This document shows, piece by piece, positions 32,986 through 45,400 of a stretch of DNA of 64,000 nucleotides. The stretch lies in NCBI RefSeq assembly GCF_027595985.1, contig NC_073307.1, positions 43,254,594 through 43,318,593 of the forward strand, given 5' to 3'. Positions within the stretch are counted from its first letter, which is position 1; each line of letters starts with the position of its first letter. This DNA comes from Sorex araneus (lineage: Eukaryota > Chordata > Mammalia > Eulipotyphla > Soricidae). The position numbers were made by a program, and so were the translations under genes. A model generated the notes under the pieces. That model was not told where the DNA came from and did not search any database. It worked only from the letters and a program-made list of their open reading frames with translations.

Positions 32986-33689
32986 ACATATAAAAATCAA
33001 TAAACCATGTGCCATCCTGACTGCAGCAGAGGATTGGATTAAGAACCATGTGGGCATTCTTGGACCCCCCTCCCCCAGTCCTCCTCACCACCAACCTCAC
33101 CTCTGTGGCCACATCATCAAAATGTATGAAAGGGGCGGGAGAAGGTTTACAGGCTAATAGCGATCCCTGCACAAGAGCCACGACTAAACCCTTGGCACCA
33201 CCAGGTGGGACCTGAAAACAACAACCCAAACTTCCTAGACGTGGAGAACACGTCAGATATTCAATTCCCTTTGCAACTGGGAGCAAACAAAAGCTTCCAG
33301 TTTGAAACAGAAAAACAAAACCAAAAATGAAACAAAACAAAAACCTTCCTCCCCCCATCGGGAAAAATGAACCATAAATTGCTTCCTTCTTGTTCTTGTT
33401 CTTGTTTTTTGTTTTGGGTCACACCCGATGGTGCTCAGGGGTTTACTCCCGGCTCTGTGCTCAAGGGGATCACTCCTGATAGATTCGGAGGGGATCCCAG
33501 ACGGGGTGCCAGGGATCGAACCCAGGACAGCCGTGTGCAAGGCAAAAAAGGCCTTACCCGCTGTACAATCGCTCGGGCCCTATAAATTGCTTTTTAAAGG
33601 TGGGGGGGGGGGGGGAATCACTGGGCGATTCAAAATGCTTGACCACATCGAACATGAACGTTCCAAACCCACCACGTCGAGACGATCCC

Positions 33690-34975
33690 GAGCATTTAGA
33701 CCAAACTCAACTTTCCCTTTGGTTGAAAGGTCCCCCTCGGTCGACGCTGCAGTCGCACCCACACGCGCTCCCGGGGCGGGGCAGGGCGTCGTCCCGTGTG
33801 CACGCCCCCGGCTCTCGATCAGCGCGAACTGGCACCGGGCGGCGCCGTCCGGCCGGCAGGGACCGAGTTCTTTTAGAACCCTGGCGATTATTCCACGAAA
33901 ACCTCTTTTCTCCGGCAGGGTGGGCGCGGGCTGCAGGGCAGCACCGCTCGCCGGCCGCCTTTCCGGGGTCTTTCTCCTCGGACGCTGCTCTCCCGCCACC
34001 GCACGTGTTCCCTGGCACACGTCTCCCCGGTGGCCTCCACGGGCGAGCCTCCCTCTCCTCCCGGGCCCGAGGGAACGTTCCACGGCGGGCGGGGCGCTGC
34101 CGAGCAAACGGGGGGAGGGGGGAATCAACTCCGGCGCGGGGCCCCTGCGTCTCCCTCTCTCGCCGTCGCCTGGGAGTTCCAATCAAAACAGGGGGCACTG
34201 ACCAGCGTGCAGGGCGAAGCCGAGGCCTCTCGCTTCCAGAAGCTTCTCCTCAGGGTGGAGGAGGAGGCGTGACTCCCGCAGGGCTCGCTTCCCCGACAGG
34301 GGGCGCCGAGGGACGCGGGCAGCCGCGTGGGAGCGCGGGAGGGGGAGGAGGGACCGGCTCCTTCCGGGCTCCACTTCCGGTCTCCACTTCTTCCGCCACG
34401 CCCCCCACCCCCACCCCCAACGATGGTTCTTTCTCCTCACGGCCGTCCCCTCGCCCCCCGCCAACCCTTCCTCTCCCACACTCGGCCCCTCTGGTCTCCC
34501 CAGAGACCCGCCACGTCCCGACGGCCGGAGCGAGGCCTAGGGGGTCGGGCTCTGTCCGAGGCAGTGCCTGAGGTGCGTTCACGGCGCGCCCGGCCTCAGG
34601 GTGGGCCCCACCTCAGGAGAGCCAGGCCGTGCCCTACCTGGCCGCCGGCTCCCCGGGCAGGGCTGGCAGGCCGGACACCCGCGGGCCCGCGGGGCTCCCC
34701 AGGACTGGACCCTCAGGCCCGGGGGCCGGCGGCACAGGAGAAAGCCTGTCAGGGAAAGGATTGGCCTCCATCTCGTCCCCGCTGCAGTTTGGACCAGCTC
34801 GTGCCAGCGGGGGTTCTGGGACTCGCGGCTGCTGACGGCAACATCACTCCTGAGGAGCCGCCTTCGGGGCCCGGGGGGCGCCATGTTTAAGCACGGCGGG
34901 TTGCAGGGACTGGGGGTGGGGGGAGCGCCGTGTTGGACGGGGCGCTGGCGTGTGTCGCTCAGGTCACCGGAGGTC
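33690..34975. promoter_or_regulatory. CpG island without a convincing ORF; candidate ARL14EPL promoter
   Basis: About 1.3 kb is strongly GC- and CpG-rich, in contrast to the neighbouring DNA. It contains ETS-type CCGGAAGTG on the minus strand (34380-34372), GC boxes, a CTCF-like element at 34293-34306 and several possible minus-strand donors (for example CCAG|GTAGGG near 34627). Long open frames on both strands look like composition artefacts: they overlap each other and resemble no family I know. It lies between the LVRN 3' end and the ARL14EPL coding exons, and ARL14EPL needs an upstream 5' exon, so promoter function for that gene is the simplest reading (inference). A non-coding RNA promoter is the alternative. 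Confidence 0.7.
34293..34306 (+). promoter_or_regulatory. CTCF-like motif in the CpG island
   Basis: CCGACAGGGGGCGC carries the AGGGGGCGC half of the CTCF core, with two mismatches at the 5' side. The CpG-island setting makes it more plausible than a random hit, but occupancy is unknown. Confidence 0.35.
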
Positions 34976-34997
34976 ACAGCACACCTCCCCAAAAGTC

Positions 34998-35184
34998 TTT
35001 TTTTTTTTTTTTTTTTTTTTTGCTTTTTGGGTCACACCTGGCAATGTACAGGGGTTACTCCTGCCTCTGCACTCAGGAATTACTCCTGGCGGTGCTCAGG
35101 GGACCATATGGGATGCTGGGAATAGAACCAGGTTGGCCGCATGCAAGGGAAACGCCCTACCCGCTGTGCTATCGCCCCAACCCC
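34998..35184 (-). repeat. SINE-A at the CpG island edge
   Basis: A 24-T run (tail) at 34998-35021 is followed by a near-consensus body and head. It bounds the CpG island on its high-coordinate side; an imperfect duplication (aaagtctttttt / aagaatctttttt) flanks it. Confidence 0.9.
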
Positions 35185-36706
35185 CTAAGAATCTTTTTTA
35201 AGTCACACTCCGTGGGTGGCATTATTACAATGCAAGTTGAAGGGCTTAAGACATTTGCCTTGCACCCAGATCGCCCACTTCTATCCCTGCACTACATGAT
35301 CCTCTGAATCCCGCCAGGAGTGGTCTCTGAGCACCGGCAGCTGTAGCTCAAAATCCAAAAAATGAGGGGAAGGTAAGTCTTGCTCCTTAGTCCAGGCTTT
35401 TTCATTGTGTTTACTCCCTCTTGAGAATGTAAGTAATCCCACCTTCCCGATTTTCAGAGGCGCTCACAAACTCTAGGGAGGCTTCTGCTTAAGAATGATA
35501 CCTCCAAGGCAACCTTCAGAACAAAACCCTATTATCTGTGCTGGGGCATCCTTGGGACTAACTTCTAACCAAGGCATCACGAAGGCCTAGTTCATTGGAA
35601 TTGATGGGACCAATAGAATCTATTGACCCCAAGTAAGATATACTAAGATGCTTCCTGCATTGAGGCCAAAAAGAAACTCCTGCAAACACCATGCCTAATA
35701 CCCACTCATGAACTCTCAGAGTCCTTACTATGCTCCCTCCAATCACCCTCCATGTGCCATGCTGCTCCTAGCTCTGTGGAATCTTTCACCTCAAGTGTTA
35801 GAATGGCTCCATTCCAGGTGAGGGGCCACCAAAGTTCTGCCTTGGTTCCCACTGATTGTAGATGTCTACCTGTGCTGCCTCACCTCTCGGATGATCAGCA
35901 TTGACAGAACCCTATCAATGAGGTAGCTCTCAAAGTGAGTTCCATGTACATGCAGATCAGAAAACTACAAATCCCTCAAAACCTTGTATGCTCCCACTGT
36001 ATGTTTTTACCTGCAGAACTCATGGGACAGTACATCAGAGGAAACCTAGGTCAGGGGTTCTCAGGGAGAAGTTGAGAATACTATGAAAACACTATGTAGA
36101 TTTCTACTGGGTTTCCCTCCCCATCCCCCAGATAAATCCTGTCGGTAGTTTCAATAGGAGTTTCCTTTTGGTGACCAATCAGACTTACTATGAAAAGGAG
36201 AAAGATGGGGAAAGGAGTTCAGATAATTGCGAAATATGTATGTAGTAAAAAATTACTAATATAGAATTAGAAGAGTAAGCTTAAGGCTATGTGTATCATT
36301 TACAATAGGCTGCTTATGTTATATAATTCTTTGTGTGGAAGGAGGCAGTTACATTTACTTCTAAGTGTTCCCTTAAGACATTGTTTTGGACATAGTCATT
36401 CTGATAATATTTACAAGGAAAAGAAATAGCATTTGTAAAGTGAAACATGAAAGATAATACAGAGATCTTTAAAATCTCGTTCATTTTTATTCTTCATTTC
36501 TCAGAATAATTTGCTATACAGATTGGTCCCAGAGCTCTACATTACAGAGGAGCTCTAGTTGCATCAGCAGTGGAAAGACACTGAATGAAAGGTTTTGAAT
36601 AGGAATGTAGTGGAACACTTTGAGGAAAACCTAATTTCTAATTACCAGTTTTTTTTAAAAGATCACAAATGCATTGTACATCTTATCAACTTTATAAAGG
36701 ATGAAG

Positions 36707-36882
36707 AGGGGCTGGAGCAATAGCACAGCAGGTAGGGCTTTTGCCTTGCACACAGCCAACCTGGGTTTGATTCCCAACACCCATATGGACCCCTGAGCAC
36801 CGCCAGGGGTAGTTCCTGAGTGCAGAGCCAGGAGTAACCCCTATGCATTGCCAGGTGTGACCCAAAAAGAAAAAATAAAGGA
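36707..36882 (+). repeat. SINE-A next to an L1 remnant
   Basis: A near-consensus copy, flanked by imperfect ataaaggat(g/a)aaga duplications and followed directly by an L1 3' remnant. Confidence 0.9.
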
Positions 36883-36893
36883 TAAAGAAAGCG

Positions 36894-37050
36894 GGCAGGG
36901 TGGGAAAGGGGGGTATACCCAGGATATTGGTGGTGGGGAATGTGCACTGGTGGAGGGATGGGTGTTTGATCATTGTGAGATTGTAACCCAAACATGAAAG
37001 CTTGTAATTATCTCACAGTGATTCAGAAATTTTAAAAATTAAAAAAAAAG
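36894..37050 (+). mobile_element. L1 3'-end remnant
   Basis: Contains ggtggggaatgtgcactggtg and gtgattcagaaattttaaaa, the terminal part of the local L1 3' UTR. Confidence 0.82.
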
Positions 37051-37299
37051 GATGAACAAAGAAAGTAAAATTAGAGAAATATAATCAGGGTGCTTATAAA
37101 CTAGTTTCCATCCATGAATAAAGTGTGCCTACTATTAAGACAAGTATGTTTCTGTATCACCCACCACCTAAATACTGCCAAAGTAATCAATTTTTCCTTT
37201 GGATACAAAATATAAGATATCTTATAATAAATGCAATGCTTTATATTCCACAAATGAATGCAGTCATTCTATGTCTGTCCCTCTCTCTGTTTGTTCACG

Positions 37300-37600
37300 A
37301 TGGGAGATGCATGCTGAAAGTAGACTATGGACCAAACATAATGGCCACTTAGTACCTGTATTGCAAACCATAACACCCAAAAGGAGAGAGTAAAAGGAAA
37401 TTGCCTGCCACCGAAGTGGCGGGGGGGGGGGGGCGGGGGAACGGGGGTTGGGAGGGATACTGGGAACATTGGTAGTGGAGAATGGACACTGGTGGAGGGA
37501 TGGGTCCTCGATCATTGTATGACTGAAATGTAATCATGAAAGTTTGTATATCTGTAACTATCACATGATGATTCATTAAAATATTAATTTAAAAAATGTA
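37300..37600 (+). mobile_element. L1 3'-UTR remnant with poly-G
   Basis: atgctgaaagtagactatgg, then the acccaaaaggagagagtaaa site, a poly-G run (37420-37432), and an end in gattcattaaaatattaatt. Confidence 0.85.
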
Positions 37601-38602
37601 AAAAGGGTAACTGGCTATATCATATTAATATTATATATACAAACATATATACATTATTCAAAATTATTTTTCCTATTTAGTTGAACAGTAACCCAATATT
37701 CAGGCATTAGAATTTGGCTACATGTTTTTGGTGCTTTTTAATTCCTACAGAAGCTAGACCCTTAAAACTCCTGAATTGTCCACACATAGTCTGGAGACCC
37801 CTGCCCACGTGCCCCTGGGGTCAGCGCTGGTTTCATCCAATAACATGGGTCAGGCACTTTCCTGTGGGCCTGCCACACAATTATGAAAAGATGAGTCTGA
37901 GGAGATGCAGGAATGGTGAAGAAAACATAGGAAGCACTCTCCCACATGACAACCATGAGAAGATGTGGAACTTTATGGTTTAAAACAACTTGTAAATTTA
38001 AAATCTGTGACCTATGCCCATGATTAAGTCTATATGGACAGACCTTTGATTACTCCACATGACCTGGATACAACTTCCTCTCACACTCAGGGTGTCTTTG
38101 CTATAAAGTTTAATTTGGGCTGCATTAACGCATACAAGAAACAGGAAACATTACCTTGATTTTATATGACATACACAACAACATACACATATAAAAGTAA
38201 GCTTTTATTTGACATATTCCTTCATCTTTACAATATCATTATGAGGTAGATAAGATATCTAGAGCTCCCCACATGTCCATTCTAGCAAAAACAATATCAA
38301 AATTAAAATACAGGGCTTCATCCTATGCACAATCTAGAGTGCAGTTATTTGCTTCCATTGCCATGACTTAGATGCAACTGAAGGAACTGAATCCCATATA
38401 CTGATTCTGAGGAAAATGTTTAAAGTACTGGATTACAGCTGGGTTCAATTTGGCCAAATGAAACTACATTTCAAATATAATAATCCCCTGAGTGCAAAGC
38501 TGTAGAGGTTGTGCTCTGATTCGCCTGAGTTCAAGTTCTCTTTACTTAATGATTTCCCTTTATGTTGAAGATGAACTCATAATCTCCCTGCCTTTTGATG
38601 CT

Positions 38603-38608
38603 TTTATT
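38603..38608 (-). terminator. LVRN: Candidate LVRN poly(A) signal
   Basis: This is the first AATAAA on the minus strand after the LVRN stop, about 770 nt downstream. A variant ATTAAA at 38859-38854 is an alternative nearer site. Confidence 0.35.
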
Positions 38609-39376
38609 TTTGCTCATGAAGTTTGGTTAAAAGAGTCCCACAGGTAAAGATACAAGACTTCAGGGAAGAGCCCTTCTCTCCCTCTGGCCTTCACAAAAGT
38701 GGTCTTCCGAGCACTTCAGGACCCCACGACCTTGTGTCTTATATGACCTCACTGAGTTCAGCAGCAGTCCAGTATGACATGGTACACAGTAGATTCTATA
38801 GAGAAATGGGACAAGAAGACACATCTCTTGCTTTGAGGCCATGTAACATAGTTTTTAATATGGTCTGTTCTTCAAATTTGACTTTTCTGTCCCCGAGTGA
38901 ATATGACTTTCCTGATCTCCATTTCTTCATCCTGTGGTGTTATTTACTCATTATTCTTTTTAAATATTGAACTAAGTAGACCCTGGAGTACTGCAAATCT
39001 GTATTTCCTTCAGAAAAGAATGTGCTCACTTAGCCAGCAGTTAAATATTCCACTGGCCTTCTCTATTAGAATAAGCAGGATGTTTGAAGGTAAATTTGTT
39101 TTCCAAGGCATTTAAAGTCAATTCTGTGGGTCTTATAGCCTGACATGAATTGAATTTTCTCCAGAAATCCAGCATCATGGGCAAAGATCTCAGCACTCAC
39201 TGGATCTCAGGGTCAAACACTGTAACTGGGGAAGAATAAGACTCTGAGAAACACAGGGAACTGACATTCAAGGAATTACACGTGTGGCTTTTTCAGACTC
39301 ATGAAGCATTGACAGACAAAACTGTGAGGGTCCCACCTCATCCTATGCCTGGAGGAGAGCTAATGGTGGCCACAGG

Positions 39377-39517
39377 TCACGTGTGTCTCCGTAGCCATGC
39401 AGCTATCCTGGAGTGGTGCTTTCTTTGCTTCAGATTTTCATTCTTGATGGCCTGTAATTTGGCCTGAGCTGTGAGTCTCTGGTGCTCCTCCAACATGTGG
39501 CTGAAAAATCGCTGCAG
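39377..39517 (-). CDS. LVRN: LVRN last coding exon
   Basis: A 141-nt coding part after TTCTTTCAG, encoding [20 protein letters not shown] to [10 protein letters not shown] and TGA at 39379-39377. The C-terminal [12 protein letters not shown] signature matches laeverin as I recall it. The 3' UTR continues toward lower coordinates, probably to 38.6-38.85 kb. Confidence 0.95.
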   Translation of the reverse strand: MQRFFSHMLEEHQRLTAQAKLQAIKNENLKQRKHHSRIAAWLRRHT

Positions 39518-42500
39518 CTGAAAGAACAAAAAGACCACTGGTCAGTGAAACCTAATTCTCATTTAGACAAAAGAAGACAAAGTTCAGGCCATTCAGCCAC
39601 AAGAGGAGCCACGGACTGTCATAAATGGGTGATGACAGTCAAATGAGAAAAAGTATGTGCCCTACATTGTGTGTCCCAGAGAGTACTGTGACTGATGATA
39701 TGTGACCAAGGCCACAGCCATCCAGCAGTGCAAGCTCTGCTAGACTCTTGGCGCATCACAGCTGCTCTATAAAGACGTATTGAAGCATTTGGGGCATTTT
39801 CCTGATTTTGGGGTAGAGATAAAATGAGACTTTTGCTCATCTCAAAAGAAACTTTGCAAAGAAATAAAAGTGCCTGCCATAGAGGGGGGTAGGGGGAAGT
39901 GGGTGGGAAGAAACTTGGAGACATTGGTGATAGAAAATGTACACTGGTGAAATGGATGAGTGTTGAAACATTATATGATTGAAACCCAATCATGAACAAT
40001 CTTGTTCTCCCTGTGATTCAGTTTAAACACACAAATAAATAAAAGGTCTTAAAAAGAAACTTTGAAGGGCTCAGAGCTAGCACAAACCATTTGTTATTCT
40101 TTATTTAAGGCTATTTTTGGAATGGGGGCGGGGGATGTAGTTCAGTGGTAAAGCTGTGTCTTTGCAGGGCTGTGTTCAATCCCCAAAACTGCCCCAAACA
40201 AAAAAACAGCAATATAGTGTTACACGGAATTACAAAGTTTTATACCCCCAAATTATGCTGTAAACTGATCTAGCTTAAGTACAAATTTATTTTTTTTAAT
40301 TATGTGTAGAATAAGAGTATTCTGAAAGAAGATTAGTTTACTGACTAAATCCCTTCACTAAGTCATGTCAACCACTCGTGTACAGGAACATTTGCTGCAA
40401 CATTGTGTGGAAGTCACACCTGACTTGACTAAGATGTTTTTCCCAAAAGTCCCTGTCTTCATTAGTGAAATAGAAGTCAGAACACATACGAAGGTGAGAA
40501 GATGGTGCGCTTTAACTTAGTGAAAAGTCATCTAAATCCTAATGCATTTGGTGGGCTGGAGAGATGGTATAAGGATTAATAAGCACTTGCATTTAGCCAG
40601 TCAGGACTAGCATTTGAGCACTGCTGTGTGTGGCCCCCAAACAAAACAAAAATTTCTGATACACTTGAAATGAAGCAGAAAAAGGGTTCTCCAGTTCAAT
40701 TGCAGCATAAAAAAAGCAAGGATCTTAGAGAAAATAGGTTAAGAACCTAGAAACAAAAACTCTGCTTAACCTTGCATTGCCCAATCTTCCCAAGGCTCTA
40801 TACCATGGTCCTATGCTCAAGATCATGAGCCTGAGGTGGACAGAAAGGGCTGCAGTTTGGTAGGATGGCTACTGGGACTTCTTAGCTGCTGAAGAGAATG
40901 ATCAGGTCCAGGCTCCAGCAAGAAGGAACTAAAGACAGAGCAAGAGCTACATAGTCTATGGAATCTGCCAGAGAGGAGGGAGGATTCAGGGCCTCATGTG
41001 CCTTCATTTTTCTCTTTTGTTAAATCAATTTATATGCTATCATGTGAACTGACAAAGTAAGGCAGTCTGACCTGAATATTCTTGTTATTTGGGGGCCACA
41101 CACAAGAGTGGTCAGGGAATACTCTTTGAGAGGCTCAGTGGACCATACAAGATGCCAGGAATTTAATTCAGGTCGAATAAGTGCAAAACAAACACCTTAC
41201 TGACCCCCTATACTACCTACCTCTTCTGCAATCCAATGGATTTTTCACAAAGATAGTCATACTACAGTATATTGCTTCCAAAAGTGTAGTAGTTTAACCC
41301 AGGTGCTATCCATTGGTGCCTTTTTATTTCTTCTTAAACTTCAGGGATGTAACAGTTTTGGAGATTTGAGGATTGCTCAATTTATACAAACTTCATTCCC
41401 AAAACAACAATAAAAATGCTATTGGGTTGGAGGCAAAAATAAACTCTTGCCCTTTGGAACATACCAACTCCAGGTGGGTCTGGCATCTGGGGGGTATCAT
41501 GTTCTCCCTATCTTCATTTCTATCACAGAATCCCTGAGAAAGCTTGACCTGAGAGTTCAACCTCAGGCTCAAGCCCTAACACAAGAATGGCTTCAGGTAG
41601 GAATCAGCAGGTTTGGGTCTCAATCACAAGCAGATAACTGATTGCTTGTCAATGTTTAGGATCCAATTTCAGGTCTCCCCAACTATGTTTTCTGAGGCAA
41701 GGTAATTTAGTTTCTTTTCTTTTCCTCTTTATTTTGAATTTGGTGGAAGGAGAAATACCCAAAAATGCTCTCAGGGGCTACTCCTGGGGAACTGCATTGT
41801 GCCAGGGATCAAAACTAGAGGGTCTCCTGCATGCAAAATCTGTGCACCAGCTCATTAAGCAATCTAAGGCTTGCTTTTTTTTTTTTTAACACATACTCTT
41901 TCTGAGCTTATAGTCTCAGTCTCTGGCTTTTAATTTGGTCTCATGTGTTTATTTTTAAAATAAATATTATTTTTTGTGGTGCCAGGGATCAAACCTGAAT
42001 CAAACCAGAGTTTCATATACACTAATCAGGTACTCTACTACTGAGTTAACTCCTCTACCTTTTAAATTTTAAAATAAACTTTATAGAATTGATACACAAT
42101 AAACTGTCAACACGAACTGAGGACTTTCAACCTCACAACTTTCACATAGCATGTGAAACCAGAACCACAACCCTGATTCAGTATAATTCCACAGCCTGTG
42201 AAAGTCTCTTCCTGGTCCAAGGCAGTCCATCTCTGGGGAACCATTGTAGCTCTACACATCAATTCTATTTACTGGAAAGTTTCTGCTTGCTTTCACTCCG
42301 CACGATTATCTTAACATTCATCCATGTTGGACCAGAGAAATAGCATGGGAGATAAGGTGCTTGCTTTAAACTGATCCCGTTTATATGCTCCTGTAAAACT
42401 TCCAGGTGTGATTCCTGAGCACAAAGCCAGGAATAAACTCTGAGTATTGCCATGTGTGGCCCAGAAACAATGAAAAAGAAGGGGGTGTTTATTCATGTTG

Positions 42501-45366
42501 TTGGAGTAGATTGGGGATCATGATGAATCATCATGATAATTGAGTCAGAAAGCAAAAAGACAGTCATCAAATGATCTGACTTCACTGGTGGGATATAAGA
42601 GAAACAAAGCTGGGGTAAGATGTTCTCCATGGAAACAAGCTCTGAGATCGGGCAAAAGAACATGGATTTACAGAAAGAGGAAAGGGGGTGGATCTTGGGA
42701 CAGTGTTAGTGGATTTTTATTAGGGGGAGATTTGGACCACACCTCAATAAAGGTGTGCTCAGGGCTTATTCCTGAGCATATCAGGCTTGGGACCCCCAAA
42801 CACATTGCAGATGAAGCATTCCTGAGAGTTATCAAGTGTAAAACAATAAATGTCAAAAAAAGTGTCACTGGCGGGAAAGTGACTGAGGAGTTTATTGCCT
42901 CTGACACTCGGCCGTGAGATGGGCCAAGTAGCTAGAGGGGAAGGCTGGGACATACTCTGAGGGGTTTCATGAGTTAATAAAAAGCTTTCACATTTTTTTC
43001 TTCAAACTACAAAGAACTTTAGTTCCAGATTTGGGGGAGGTAGAAGTGCCCCCCAACAGAAATCCATAGAATTCAGGAGCCAGTTTGGGGTACAACATCA
43101 GGTGCTCTGAAAACAGCACCCCTGGGTGCCCAGGGTATTAGGATTCAATAAGCTTATTGCTTTTCTTTGAATAATTTCAAATAGTGACTTCTTAAAAATC
43201 ATCATTAGTCAGAAGCTACAATACTTACCTCAGTGATCTGTGGCTCCGTGGTTAGGGTTCGCCCAAGGATATACATTAGGGTAATCAATGACTGTGATCC
43301 ATATCTGCAAAACGAGATAATAATCAAGGTGGGGAATGTTTGCCCAGATAAAAGGATATTTTATACCACAGATAAGTGCTAAGGTATGACCACTGCTAAT
43401 TTCTATCTCCCATAGGTATGAGAAAACACTAGTCTGAATTAGTCCAGCTACATTATTTAAAAAATACATATGTGTAGGGGCCACTATAGCAGAGCTCAGC
43501 TCTGTGGTGCTGAGACTAGTGATGCTTGGCGCTGCCAAAACCTTGCACAAGCCAGGCCTGTGCTCTATTCTGGTGCTGTCTCACCAGCCCTAGCTTCAAC
43601 CTAATTTTTTTTAAAATAAGATAATTTTTAACATCACATGAGGCTGACACCCAAGGACAGTAGATACAGGGGCCAAGGAGATTGCCCCATAGCTGGAAGA
43701 CTGCTTCATGAGTGGAGGGGTGAAAGCAGATGAAATAGAGAAGGGATCACTAAGAAAATGATGGCTGGAGGAACCAGTTGGGATGGGAGATGTGTACCGA
43801 AAGTAGATAATGGACCAAACATGATGACCTCTCAGTGTCTGTGTTGCAAGACATAATGACCAAAAGGAGAGAGAGAGTATGGGGAATACTGTCTGCCATG
43901 GAGGCAGGGGGAGAGTGGGAAAGGGGGGTATACCTGGGATATTGGTGGTGGGGAATGTGCACTGGTGGAGGGATGGGTGTTTGATCATTTTGAGATTGTA
44001 ACCCAAACATGAAAGTTTGTAACTATCTCACGGTGATTCAACATAATTTAAAAAAAAGAAATAAGATAATTTTTATTGAATTTGAGAAAGACATAATGGG
44101 GAGAAAGAGAAAAATACAGATACGAGAGAATATGGGCTTCTTCAGAACAGAAAAAGCAGAAAGAGAGGGATACATGTTTAAGGGAGGCCATGGGCTTGAA
44201 TTGCACAAGCCAACCCAGCTTCAACTTTCAATGGAAAGTAGAAAAGTCTAGTAGCCCTAAAGGAATACTGTTACTGATTCATGAAACATCTACTTAAAAA
44301 AATCAACAACTTTTATTTAAATGTGAAAAGTTCTTTTAAAAAACAACTACTCAAATCTTTTTCGAAGAGAAACTTAGAATAGATTTCGCAGAATTGAAAT
44401 CAAAGGCCCAGGGATGGGGGCCAGCAAGTCAACGGCCTCCTGGGCATGAGGCCTGGATCTGTATCCTTGGTGCTGTCTCCAAGACTAAGGGTGATCCAGG
44501 AAGCACTGCAAACTGGCAATGGCCAGCATCATGAAGTGTGTGATCCCTGGCACACCACAATCAAGCATTTGCAAGATTTCAGGTCCCTGGTGAGCATCAC
44601 AACCAACTGTGTGAGCATCACAATCAAGTTACCCCTGCCGTCATTCAGGCAATTACAAAGGGCAGGTAAGGAAAATAAGGGAGTAGGTTAAATGTGCAAA
44701 TTATGCCCCTGAAATGCAGCTTCCTTGATCCTTCTAACTTCCCACAAACAGACATGGTATGAAACTTCTTTAGTGGAAGAGGAAGTCAAATACCCAAGAA
44801 GAATCATCTAAAACAAATCCCTGAATTTATTCACAATAGCCAAGATCTGAAAACATGCTGAGGGCCCAAAACCAGATGAATGGATAAAGCACGTGTGGTG
44901 TCTGTACATGATGGACTACCCCTTAGCTAGGAGAAAAGACAAAATTCTGCAGTTCACTGCAACTTGTATTGAACTAGAGGACATTCTGCTGAGTGAATTG
45001 AGTCAGAGGGAGAAGGACAAATATTAGGGGATCTTGCATACATGCACAGTGTCAAGAAACATAGTAAGGGAATAAACAATGACCAATGCAAACAGACCCA
45101 AGAGTCAGTTTATAGAATTGAGTTTGCTAAGTGGGAGGTTAGGATGGGGTGAGAAGGGACCTAGGGATAGTGGTGAAGGGGTGTTGGCACTTTGGTAGTG
45201 GGTATTCTTTCTGAAACATTGCTACGGAATACTATTATAAATCACTGTATCACTGTATCACTGTCATCCCGTTGCTCATTGATTTGCTCGAGCGGGCACC
45301 AGTAATGTCTCCATTGTGAGACTTGTTGTTACTGTTTTTGGCATATCAAATACGCTTGATATGATA

Positions 45367-45400
<34 letters not shown>

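Larger units (their letters stand above)
18434..33690. other. ARL14EPL 5' intron or intergenic, repeat-rich
   Basis: No coding exon is recognised in 15 kb. Besides the repeats listed separately, older SINE-type copies are seen at 18750-18912 (-), 19205-19330 (+), 21430-21570 (-), 21950-22115 (+), 22487-22626 (-), 25485-25642 (-) and 26199-26480 (+). More lie at 26497-26610 (-), 29125-29287 (-), 29510-29680 (-), 30177-30345 (+), 31960-32075 (-), 32384-32545 (+) and 33414-33582 (-). Tentative fragments lie at 18555-18650, 20436-20540, 23600-23700, 24330-24535, 28845-29010 and 33130-33230. An L1 3'-end remnant is at 19365-19575 and another L1-like 3' end at 21795-21945. Single-copy stretches with nothing recognised include 19700-20430, 20600-21300, 28160-28820 and 30350-31600. 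If ARL14EPL starts in the CpG island at 33.7-35 kb, this is its 5' UTR intron. Confidence 0.55.
34985..38600. other. Intergenic region between CpG island and LVRN 3' end
   Basis: It contains a SINE-A at 34998-35184, an old SINE at 35220-35360 (+), a SINE-A at 36707-36882 and L1 3' remnants at 36894-37050 and about 37300-37600 (the latter with a poly-G run at 37420-37432). The stretches 35400-36650 and 37600-38600 look single-copy, AT-rich, and show no exon that I recognise. Confidence 0.6.
39518..43228 (-). other. LVRN: LVRN intron h/last
   Basis: Contents: an L1 3' remnant with TSD (39857-40051), tRNA-Ala-like fragments (40130-40207; 41976-42069 minus), and old SINEs at 40551-40640 (+), 41085-41230 (-), 41735-41870 (-) and 42328-42475 (+). 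An ancient L1M-type piece in reverse lies at about 42070-42328. Nothing is recognised in 40660-41080 or 42500-43220, apart from a possible SINE remnant near 42720-42870. Confidence 0.65.

Noticed and set aside
33428-34571. Long overlapping open frames on both strands (up to about 320 codons) in the CpG island
   Set aside because: GC-rich DNA lacks stop codons by composition. The frames overlap, have low-complexity Pro/Arg/Gly content and match no family I know.
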